Shown here: positions 1 to 8,000 of the stretch, in pieces | Layout of the letters: the number at the start of each line of letters is the position of its first letter | Position numbering within the stretch: position 1 is the stretch's first letter | Origin: Paenibacillus doosanensis | GTDB lineage: Bacteria > Bacillota > Bacilli > Paenibacillales > NBRC-103111 | DNA length: 64,000 nt | Direction: 5' to 3' | Assembly: GCF_025060755.1 (NCBI RefSeq) | Contig: NZ_JANYUY010000017.1 | Span: forward strand, 1-64,000 | Position numbers and translations under genes: made by a program | Notes under the pieces: model-generated | Told to the model about the DNA's origin: nothing | Seen by the model: only the letters and a program-made list of their open reading frames with translations | Database searches by the model: none

Positions 1-63
1 GTGCTGCTACGCAACGGCCAACTCTATACGCCACGGAAGAAGGTGACGCCTGCGAAGGATTAA
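1..63 (+). CDS. 3' end of an unidentified CDS (truncated by window edge)
   Basis: The first 63 bases read open in frame 1 and end in TAA. The tail is basic and polar, ending in KKVTPAKD. There is too little sequence to recognise a family, and the reading could be chance. No clear terminator follows; bases 64-266 hold no gene I can support. Confidence 0.3.
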   Translation: MLLRNGQLYTPRKKVTPAKD

Positions 64-266
64 CGCCTCCTTTGCTAAAGTCCCTGGCATAATTCCCAGT
101 TAAAATCTGGATATTATCTCGATTTTTTGCTGGGTTTAGTTTGAGCTGTCCTTTTTTCGGCACTCCCAGCTGTTACAGCCAAGAAAATTTCCAATTCCAC
201 CGATTCGGGGACTTCACATCATACCGCTGGACTTATCCTGGCTCGGATATTTGATGATCAGCGTCA

Positions 267-761
267 TTAAAGCTGCCGCAAACGAGCCAGCTTCTCCAGA
301 AAGTTTGCCACGATTTCCAGCGACGCTAAGTCGAAGCTCGCTAACAGTTCCATTGCTTTTTGATCCTGCTCCCGGTGAAATAACCGATGCAGTTCAGCCA
401 ATTCGGCGCCAAGCGGAGTCACGGAAAAATAAATTTCTTTCAGGTTGTCCGGCAGCTGGGTTTTCCGAATCAGGCCTTGCTCCAGTAATTTACGGGTAAT
501 TTTGGAAACGGTCCCTTTCGTTATATCCATCTCGCGGGCGATATCGACCCCTTTAATACCGTCATGCCGATGGATGACGTCCAAAATATGCAGGCTTGAG
601 ACGGACAGCCGGGGCACCAGCTTTTTCAGCCTGTCGTCGGTAATACGCTCCACGATCCAAGCCCGGTCATTATCCTCGTCGCTCTCGCTGATGAAAATCC
701 GGTACATGGATTTTTCGATGCGGTTTTTGAGCTTAAGCAAATCGTCATTCATCTCTGTCAT
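267..761 (-). CDS. MarR-family transcriptional regulator
   Basis: A 164-residue winged-helix repressor of the MarR family, which typically controls stress or redox genes divergent to itself. A hydrophobic helical N-terminus is followed by the recognition core at about residues 55-105 (GVDIAREMDITKGTVSKITR, then a wing around GLIRKTQLPDNLKE) and a C-terminal dimerisation helix. The start is supported by AAGGTAGG about 8 nt upstream. The gene is divergent from a nitroreductase. Three copies of the palindrome GTTTCCrTrGAAAC lie between them, the first in the spacer upstream of this gene's own TATAAT -10 box (789-794), so autoregulation is likely. The ligand is unknown. Length and motifs fit the family well. 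Confidence 0.88.
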   Translation of the reverse strand: MTEMNDDLLKLKNRIEKSMYRIFISESDEDNDRAWIVERITDDRLKKLVPRLSVSSLHILDVIHRHDGIKGVDIAREMDITKGTVSKITRKLLEQGLIRKTQLPDNLKEIYFSVTPLGAELAELHRLFHREQDQKAMELLASFDLASLEIVANFLEKLARLRQL

Positions 762-799
762 AAGACAAGCCTACCTTTTTTTCTTTTCATTATAGCATA

Positions 800-902
800 G
801 TTTCCGTAGAAACCATTTGACAAAGCATCATTTTCTTGCTATTGTAGTTTCCATGGAAACCATATTTTCAAATTTTTTTATTCATATAGTTTCCGTAGAA
901 AC
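800..902. promoter_or_regulatory. Three palindromic operators between marR-type gene and nitroreductase
   Basis: Sites at 800-813 and 889-902 read GTTTCCGTAGAAAC. The site at 847-860 reads GTTTCCATGGAAAC, a perfect palindrome. All are flanked by ATA-/-CAT bases, so conservation extends to about 18 bp. Spacings are 47 and 42 bp, close to whole helical turns. Site 1 overlaps the presumed marR promoter, site 2 sits at the nitroreductase transcription start and site 3 lies in its leader. Assignment to the adjacent MarR protein is inference. Confidence 0.8.
817..845 (+). promoter_or_regulatory. Sigma-A type promoter for the nitroreductase
   Basis: TTGACA (817-822), a 17-bp spacer, then TATTGT (840-845). 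The start site would fall around 851, inside the middle operator, consistent with repression by steric block. Confidence 0.65.
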
Positions 903-925
903 CATATTGTCTGGAGGAACATTTT

Positions 926-1669
926 ATGAATGAGGTCCTACAATTAATTCATCAGCATCGCTCTATTCGTAAGTTTAAAAATATTCCGTTGACCGCCGAG
1001 CAAATTGAAGCCATTGTCGACGCGGCGCAAATGGCGCCGACTTCTGCGCATATGCAGCCGTTTTCGATCATCGGCGTCACGGATCATGAGCTTCGCAAGA
1101 AGATCGCGGTGCATTCGGAAAATCCGTCGATTGAGGAATGCGGGTACTTTTTTATTTTTTGCGCCGATCTTCATCGCATGATGCTGGCTGCGGGACCGGA
1201 GCAGCAGGAAAAAATGAGCCGCAACCTGAGCTTCTCCTATTTTTACCAAACCGCTGTGCTGAGTGCGGCGCTTGCTTTGCAAAACGCCAATTTGGCGGCG
1301 GAATCGATGGGGCTCGGAGTTGTAATCATCGGCGGCATTAACAGCGCTCTCCCCTCCTTGGACGAATGGCTGGACCTGCCGGACTTCGTTATTCCTTTGG
1401 TCGGTTTTGCGGTCGGCGTTCCTGATGAGCACCCCGAGCAAAAGCCGCGTTTGCCGCGTTTCGCCGTATTTTTTGAAAACCGGTACGATCGCGATCTTAA
1501 AGAACAGGTTGAAAGCTATGACCGGGACTTGGAGGCGTATTACGGCGCGCGAACGAATAACAAGCAGAAGGCGAGCTGGTCGGGGAAATTCATCGCCATG
1601 CTGGATAAGGATTTGCCGTTGGAGGGGTATACGGAATACGTGAAAAGCAAAGGATTTGATCTGAAATAG
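926..1669 (+). CDS. NfsA/Frp-type FMN nitroreductase
   Basis: A 247-residue cytosolic flavoprotein of the oxygen-insensitive NAD(P)H nitroreductase family, which reduces nitro compounds and quinones using FMN. The N-terminal HRSIRKFKNIPLT and AAQMAPTSAHMQPFSIIGV segments are the FMN phosphate and ring-binding signatures. GLGVVIIGGI and PLVGFAVGVPDE near 140-175 complete the nitroreductase fold, and the basic C-terminal tail (about 195-247) is typical of the NfsA/Frp branch. The start follows CTGGAGGAAC. The gene stands alone behind the operator-rich intergenic region, and a terminator follows 75 nt downstream. The MarR repressor next door probably senses a substrate or oxidant, an inference from layout. 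The exact substrate is unknown. Confidence 0.9.
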   Translation: MNEVLQLIHQHRSIRKFKNIPLTAEQIEAIVDAAQMAPTSAHMQPFSIIGVTDHELRKKIAVHSENPSIEECGYFFIFCADLHRMMLAAGPEQQEKMSRNLSFSYFYQTAVLSAALALQNANLAAESMGLGVVIIGGINSALPSLDEWLDLPDFVIPLVGFAVGVPDEHPEQKPRLPRFAVFFENRYDRDLKEQVESYDRDLEAYYGARTNNKQKASWSGKFIAMLDKDLPLEGYTEYVKSKGFDLK

Positions 1670-1743
1670 CGCGAATATATGTCAACCGCTGGAACAAATA
1701 TTTAATTATGGTGGAACATTAAATTATACATCTTAACATGAAT

Positions 1744-1774
1744 AAAATTAGGGGTGACTGCCCCTAATTTTTTC
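1744..1774 (+). terminator. Terminator after nitroreductase
   Basis: Stem AAAATTAGGGG / CCCCTAATTTT with a 6-nt loop, running into T-rich sequence. It is placed 75 nt after the stop codon. Confidence 0.8.
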
Positions 1775-1879
1775 ATTATTATCTAAGTAAATGACCTGCC
1801 TTCGGAAGAAATAAAATATCTTGCTTATCATGGTTATACAATGTTTTACGCTGCCTCGTTGCAGCACTGGACAATGTTG

Positions 1880-1921
1880 AAAAAAATAAACTGGCGCCAC
1901 AAGCTGCAGCGCCAGTTTATT
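1880..1921 (-). terminator. Terminator downstream of murF (distal)
   Basis: Stem AATAAACTGGCG / CGCCAGTTTATT with a 13-nt loop. On the minus strand it is followed by TTTTTT. A weaker hairpin (arms AAACAGAC / GTCTGTTT, 2075-2100) lies closer to the murF stop. The rest of the 1670-2119 gap shows no supportable gene. Confidence 0.65.
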
Positions 1922-2119
1922 CCCCTTCCTTTCTCCTATCGCTGCTGCATTTTCCTCAATACCTGCTATTTGAATTCTTCCGTTTTTCTGCCGGATGTAT
2001 GGCTTCGATGGCGTCCCAGTGTATAATCAAAAAAGTTTTTATCGTGATCAGCATACGTATCCTTATGCAACAACAAACAGACAACTGCGGCAGTCTGTTT
2101 CGGTCACTTTGGATATCGC

Positions 2120-3493
2120 TCAACACAGAAGCTCTGGTATGACGGACTCCAATTTCATTCCCCTTGATCCCTTGAGTAGTACAGCGTCAGTTGGCTTTAC
2201 CATTTTCTTTAAAACCTGCATTAATTCTTCTTTATCTAAAAAAGATTGGACATGGCCTTCAGGGAACCGTGCCTGTGCTTCCTCTGCTATATGCTTAGCA
2301 AGATTGCCGAAAGTATAAACAAAATCAATTTTGCCGGAGTCGACGATGCGACCGATCTCCCGATGAAATTCCTGTTCTTGATCGCCTAATTCGAGCATAT
2401 CTCCCAGGACTAGAAACTTTCTTGCATAACCTGTTAATTCCTCGAATGTTTTGATTGCTGCGGACATGGAGACTGGACTCGCATTCCATGCATCGTTTAT
2501 AATGGCAATTCCTGAGGATGAGACGATCTTCTCCATTCTCATGCCCGTTACTTGCAAAGCCCGGAAACCACTGTCTATTTCAGTTGGACTTAGACCCAGT
2601 TTGGATGCGATAGCAATAGCTGCAAGCGCATTTGAAATATTATGTGCGCCAAGAAGCGGTATAAAAAACGGATGATCTTCCACGGTGAAAAAAGAACCTT
2701 CCGGGTTCGTTACGCTTGAAGTAACATGAAAATCATTCGCTTCACCTTCGCCGAATGTAATGGTAGATATCGCTTGTTTGCTTGTGATCTCTTTAAGCCT
2801 GTCGCTCAGGAGGGGTTCGTCTCCATTGTAGATCAGCACGCCATTATCCGGTAATCCGTTGACGATTTCCAGCTTCGCGGCGGCAATTTCTTCACGTGAC
2901 CCGAGTGTCGATAAATGAGACACACCAATCATGGTTATAACGGCAAAGTCCGGCTTAGCAATCTCTGAAAGGCGCTCGATCTGGCCTCGTTCGCTCATCC
3001 TCATCTCTAAAACCGCAATTTCTGCGTTTTTTTCCATTTCCAATATAGTTAAAGGCAGTCCTATCTGGCTGTTTAAATTACCCGATGTCTTGTGGACCCT
3101 GAATGTTGTTCCCAGCACGGAATTAATCATGTCTTTGGTGGTTGTCTTGCCGTTGCTGCCGGTAACTCCAATTACTTTTACGGATAATTCTTTCCGATAA
3201 TGAGCTGCAAGAGCCTGCAATGCTTCCAAGCAATCATCTACATAAATAAGCGGAATATGTTGGGGCGGGTTTGGATGATCCTTTTGCCAAAATGAAGCTG
3301 CCGCTCCTTGAGAATATGCGGCTTCCACGTAATCATGACCATCGAGCTGCCGTTGTATCGGGATAAATAAATTGCCTGTTTTTACTGTTCTTGAATCAAT
3401 GGACACTCCTTGAATGGTTATATCTTCGTACACGGCTTCTAGCCCATTTCCTCCGGACATTTGTTCAATCACTTTCAGCTTACAGTTAATCAT
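2120..3493 (-). CDS. murF: MurF-type UDP-MurNAc-tripeptide:D-Ala-D-Ala ligase
   Basis: A 457-residue Mur ligase. The family adds D-Ala-D-Ala to UDP-MurNAc-tripeptide in the cytoplasm using ATP, the last soluble step of muropeptide synthesis. The order is an N-terminal UDP-substrate domain (GVSIDSRTVKTGNLFIPI, about 29-46), the P-loop GSNGKTT at 112-118, the central GLLPDNGVLIYNGDEP-type region, and a C-terminal ligand domain with AWNASPVSM and LKGSRGMKLE. The ATG at 3493 is chosen over an upstream TTG (3517) because GAGAGGCGG sits at the right distance before it. It is isolated from any dcw cluster, so it may be a second copy in this genome. A decayed copy of its 5' end lies about 1.4 kb upstream. 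Confidence 0.88.
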   Translation of the reverse strand: MINCKLKVIEQMSGGNGLEAVYEDITIQGVSIDSRTVKTGNLFIPIQRQLDGHDYVEAAYSQGAAASFWQKDHPNPPQHIPLIYVDDCLEALQALAAHYRKELSVKVIGVTGSNGKTTTKDMINSVLGTTFRVHKTSGNLNSQIGLPLTILEMEKNAEIAVLEMRMSERGQIERLSEIAKPDFAVITMIGVSHLSTLGSREEIAAAKLEIVNGLPDNGVLIYNGDEPLLSDRLKEITSKQAISTITFGEGEANDFHVTSSVTNPEGSFFTVEDHPFFIPLLGAHNISNALAAIAIASKLGLSPTEIDSGFRALQVTGMRMEKIVSSSGIAIINDAWNASPVSMSAAIKTFEELTGYARKFLVLGDMLELGDQEQEFHREIGRIVDSGKIDFVYTFGNLAKHIAEEAQARFPEGHVQSFLDKEELMQVLKKMVKPTDAVLLKGSRGMKLESVIPELLC

Positions 3494-3620
3494 CGGACTA
3501 CCGCCTCTCGAACCCAATTAGCATATTTATTATAGTTCTCGAAAAATAAGGATATTCCTTTTAACGGAAGCTTGAGCACGGAATCGATTTAGCAGTGTTT
3601 GCCTTCGATACGCTAACTGT

Positions 3621-4766
3621 TTAATGAAAAATAATTTCGGAGATCGCCGCATTCGAAACTGCGAAATGAAGCATACGAGCCCCCTCCTCAGATAGAGCAT
3701 CTAGCTCTTGTTTGGAAAGCTCATGAAATGGTTCGATATGCAGAACAGCCCGCTTACGTCCGCTTATCAGCTTCCAGGTTCCGGCGACGAATCCGTCGAT
3801 GAGAATGGTTGCACGGATGATTCCGTTCGACGTGAACACACGTTTGCGGTACGTCTCATCCATGATTCTGCTGCGGTCCGCATAGGACAGCAGCATATTA
3901 TCGAACTCGCCGAGGAACCGCGGAACAGACGGCGTATCTGCATCAGGCCGAGGGGCATCCGGTAGATCGAACAGCTCCTCGCCTCGTTCGTTGCGGAATG
4001 TGATTAGATGGGGACGAAGAGATCTTATATCTTCTTGAATGCGTGTAAGTCCCGACCAAACCTGAATATCCATAACTGTAGCCGGTCCGAACGCAGCCAA
4101 GTAACTCCGAATGATCCACTCCGGCTCCGGCGATGAGCATAGAGGCTGGCCAAGCCATGCTTCAATTGACGTATGTATAGCCTGGCCGCTTTCCCCCCAT
4201 ATGCCCCGCGGCGGTATTTGCACTAACGGCACCCTATTCCGAACCGCTCCCGCTGCAGCTTCCGGATCGAGACCGAACCAATGTTCACAAAGTCGCATGC
4301 CCAATTCACTGAACGTCAGGGGCTCCGTTTCAACCAGTTTCCTTCCATCTGAAGCAAGCGTTTCTTGGTCTATTCCCTTAAGCTGCTTGCCGAAGGCTCC
4401 GTTCAGGCTGCGGTTCATGACGGGCTGCAGCAATGGGCGCAGCCGCAAAGCGTCACGGGCAGAAACCAGATGCAGAGTCGAACGCATTAGCGCCATGCGC
4501 ACAACCTGCCTATCCCGCAAAAGCTCCGACAGTTCTTCATGCCGAAAAGCTTCTATCCGCGACCATAAGCCGAAATAAGGGGCGTTCGGGGATTGTGCCT
4601 GCATCCCAGCCAGCTTCTCAATGGCCTCCAAGACGGGGAGCTTCACACGGCTAAGCAGCATTTGCCTTGCCAGTAGTGCGCGATTTAACTCGCGGTTACT
4701 GAGTACTTTACCGGGTACTTTATCGGTCACCGACTTTTGGATTTGCGCTTTTTTGGCTGCATTCAT
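3621..4766 (-). CDS. AlkZ/YcaQ-like winged-helix DNA glycosylase
   Basis: About 381 residues matching the HTH_42 (winged helix DNA-binding) family, whose characterised members AlkZ and YcaQ excise alkylated bases and unhook interstrand crosslinks. The sequence shows MQAQSPNAPYFGLWSR near 55-70, in which Q56-x-Q58 corresponds to the catalytic QxQ of AlkZ. It also shows VRMALMRSTLHLVSARD (about 90), LVQIPPRGIWG and a C-terminal domain with ATILIDGFVAGTWK. The start at 4766 is preferred to 4781 because GGGAGAT lies 6 nt before it. The gene sits between murF and a degenerate murF 5' copy, as if it arrived between them. The function is assigned by family; the damage it repairs is not known. Confidence 0.8.
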   Translation of the reverse strand: MNAAKKAQIQKSVTDKVPGKVLSNRELNRALLARQMLLSRVKLPVLEAIEKLAGMQAQSPNAPYFGLWSRIEAFRHEELSELLRDRQVVRMALMRSTLHLVSARDALRLRPLLQPVMNRSLNGAFGKQLKGIDQETLASDGRKLVETEPLTFSELGMRLCEHWFGLDPEAAAGAVRNRVPLVQIPPRGIWGESGQAIHTSIEAWLGQPLCSSPEPEWIIRSYLAAFGPATVMDIQVWSGLTRIQEDIRSLRPHLITFRNERGEELFDLPDAPRPDADTPSVPRFLGEFDNMLLSYADRSRIMDETYRKRVFTSNGIIRATILIDGFVAGTWKLISGRKRAVLHIEPFHELSKQELDALSEEGARMLHFAVSNAAISEIIFH

Positions 4767-4832
4767 GTGAACATCTCCCATCTTTTATAACCATCATTAT
4801 AGTTTAGCGTTAGCGATGCGAACCCGTACAAG

Positions 4833-5003
4833 CTTCATACACGACATCTAACCCATTTCTTCCGGGCAGTGTTCAATCGCTTTTAGCTTGCACCCAATCA
4901 CCGGAACATCGCCTCCCGAACCAAATTAACATCATTATTATAATTCTGGGAAAATAAGCATATTCCTTTCAGCGGCGGAAACTTAAGCACGGGAACGATT
5001 TAG
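4833..5003 (-). pseudogene. Decayed duplicate of the murF 5' end and leader
   Basis: This stretch aligns along its whole length with 3424-3592, the first codons of murF plus about 100 nt upstream. Read from 4901 it gives a GTG start and MIGCKLKAIEHCPEEMG followed by TAG at 4848-4850, against MINCKLKVIEQMSGGNG in the intact gene. The promoter-side sequence (…AAGGAATATnCTTATTTT…) is also conserved between copies. Only the 5' end survives. Confidence 0.75.
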
Positions 5004-5011
5004 TTGATGGA

Positions 5012-5064
5012 ATAAGAAATCCCCCAAGTTTGTACCGGTGAACGGCACGCAGCTTGGGGGGTTC
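5012..5064 (-). terminator. Terminator of the SLH surface protein gene
   Basis: Stem AACCCCCCAAGC / CTTGGGGG around a long loop, ending in ATTTCTTATT on the minus strand. It starts 6 nt after the stop codon. Confidence 0.6.
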
Positions 5065-5069
5065 TTACG

Positions 5070-8000
5070 TTAATCGATAAATTTCAAATATTGCAGCAAT
5101 CGTTTCAGCAGAACGGCGCTTTGGGCGCGCGTGGCAGGATCTTGCGGATTGAACGTCGTTTCGGTGGTGCCTTCGATGATGTTCGCAGTCAGCAACTGCG
5201 CTGTCGCTTGCTCAGCCCAGCCGGCCAAGCCGGCCTTGTCGGAAAATCGTTCCAGCGCCGCAACATCCGCAGCTGGAAGCTCCCCGGCATATCGGATCGC
5301 ACGGGCCAGCATCACCGCAAGCTGTTCGCGGGTGATGAGCGCATCCGGTTGAAATGTTCCGTCTTCATAGCCCTCAATGAGTCCCGCTTCCGAAGCCGCC
5401 GCGACCGCTCCGGCATACCAGGCCGCTTCCGGCCGCACATCTTTATACAGCGCTTTGCCGGGTTTTTCGGCCAATCCAAGCGAGCGTACGAGCATCGCCG
5501 CAAACTCGGCTCGAGTCACTCTGCGTTCCGGGTCAAACGAATTTGTGTTCACGCCTTGAAGGACTAGTTTGCTCGCCAGCAGCTCAATATCGCCTTGGGC
5601 CCAGTGTCCCTTTACATCCTCGAACGTTCGATCCGAACGAATCGCGGTGTACAAGCTGTTATGCGGTGCGAAGAACGTCGCTTCCGCGCGATGATCCCCC
5701 GTTCCGAATACGGAAGGAACAAAATACGGCCATCCATCCGCGCTCACCCAAACGACGGTGGATTGGTCCGGAATTGCCGCGGCATCCAACGCGATCGACC
5801 GTTCCGTGTAAATGCCGTCGTTATCCGTCATTTCGCTGCCGTTGATGGAAAGCGAAAAGTCCATCGGCTGCGCGAGCATTGTGTAGCCTTGCCGGGTCAA
5901 GTCGGCATCCAGCTTGCTCCGTGCCGCATCGGATGATTTGGCGATAGCTACCGTGACGGTCGCATTATTCGGCACGCTGGCCCAGATACGCAGCGGCAGA
6001 CTGTAGCTGGCGCCGTTCACTTGGATGCGTATTACAGCTTCCGGCTGCGTACGGAGCACTTCCTGCATCGTTCCTGCGTGAAGGTCGACCTTCACGATCG
6101 GATCGGCGTTATCTATCTTGATGACGGCTGTCCCTTCTGGGGCAAACAGCGGCTTCAAAACTTCCGCGCTCAGTCCGAACCGAATCACCGACCTGCCGTC
6201 GCTTGCCTGTTCTTTTACCGCGATGACCCGAACGTCCTGACCGTTCATGTTCACCGTAATCTCCATGTTCGGATTTGATACCTGAATCGGACCCGAGCCT
6301 TGCGAAGAATCGGAACTGTCCGAGGAATCCGAGCTATCTGAAGAGTCCGAGCCGCCAGAGGAGCCCGAAGATTCGACGGCCTTCAGATCGATGCGGCCTA
6401 CGTCGACGGTCTTTCCGGCAACAACGGTCACCGATGTCGTAAACGTCTGGTATCCGGAGGCTATGACGGTTAACGTATGATTTCCTGCCGCTACGTCCGT
6501 CAATATAAAGCCGCCTTGATTATCGGTAGTGCCGCCAGTTTCATCTAGCGATACCGTCACACCGGGCAATGGAACGTTCCCTGCCCTATACACCGTTCCC
6601 GTCACCGTTCCGGCGGTCGGAGGAGCGGGCTGCACCGTAACCGTCGCGCTCGCCGTATAGGAACCGTCGGCGGTCGTAACCGCGATCACCGCCGTTCCTT
6701 CGGCGACCGGCGTCACTTCGCCGTCTCGGTTCACCGCAGCGACCGACACATTGCTCGAGCTCCAGCTCACCGTTTTGTTGCTCGCATTCGCGGGTTGAAC
6801 CGCAGCCGTCAGCTTCTGCGGCAGCTGGCTCGCCGTAAGGGTCAGCTCCTCCTTATCCAGGCTGACGCCCGTTACCGGAACCGGAGCGAGAGTCAACTCG
6901 ATTCGCCCTGCATCGGCGGTCTTTCCGGCAGCGACGGTTACGGATGCCGTATAGGCGTTATATCCCGCAGCCTCTACCGACAAGGTATGGCTTCCCTCTG
7001 CCACATCCGCCAGCGTAAACTGACCTAGAGCATCAGTTGCTCCTCGGATTCCGTCTATCCTTACCTCCGCACCCGACAACGGGGCATTTCCAGTTCCATA
7101 CACCGTTCCCGTCACGGTTCCGGCGGTCGGAGGAACCGGCTGCACCGTAACCGTCGCGCTCGCTGTATACGAACCTTCCGCGGTCGTGGCCGTGATCACC
7201 GCCGTTCCCTCGGCGATCGGCGTCACTTCTCCGTCTCGGTTCACCGTAGCGACCGACGCATTGCTCGAGCTCCAGCTCACCGCTTGGTTGCTCGCGTTCG
7301 CAGGCTGGACGGTCGCCGTCAGCTTCTGCGGCGGCTGCCCCGCCGTAAGGGTCAGCTCCGTAGAATCCAAGCTGACGCCCGTTACCGGAACCGGAGCGAG
7401 AGTCAGATCGATTCGCCCTGCATCGGCGGTCTTTCCGGCAGCGACGGTCACCGATGCCGTATAGGCGTTATATCCCGCAGCCTCTACCGTCAAGGTATGG
7501 CTTCCCTCTGCCACATCCGCCAGCGTAAATTCCCCTTGACTGCCGGTGATGCTGCGGATTTCGTTTATTTTCACCGTCGCACCGGACAACGGAGCATTGC
7601 CGATGCCGTACACCGTCCCCGTCACGGTTCCGGTGGTCGGAGGAGCCGGCTGCACCGTAACCGTCGCGCTTGCTGTATACGAACCGTCAGCGGTCGTGGC
7701 CGTGATCACCGCCGTTCCTTCGGCGATCGGCGTCACTTCGCCGTCTCGGTTCACCGTAGCGACCGACGCATTGCTCGAGCTCCAGCTCACCGCTTGGTTG
7801 CTCGCATTCGCGGGTTGTACCGCAGCCGTCAGCTTCTGCGGCGACTGCCCCGCCGTAAGGGTCAGCTCCGTAGAATCCAGGCTGATGCCCGTCACACGCA
7901 CTTTATCTTGAATATGACCCGCTTCTAAGCGAATGCTGCTCCATGCCCGAATCTTATGAGCCTCATCGAGCTCGTAGATTTCTAGAACCTGTCCTGCGCT

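Noticed and set aside
1841..2026. Short plus-strand open frame after the nitroreductase
   Set aside because: It runs through a terminator stem, has no ribosome binding site and no recognisable product.
6381..7890. Regular repeats considered as a CRISPR array
   Set aside because: The units are 510 bp, in frame and protein-coding, with no short repeat/spacer alternation.
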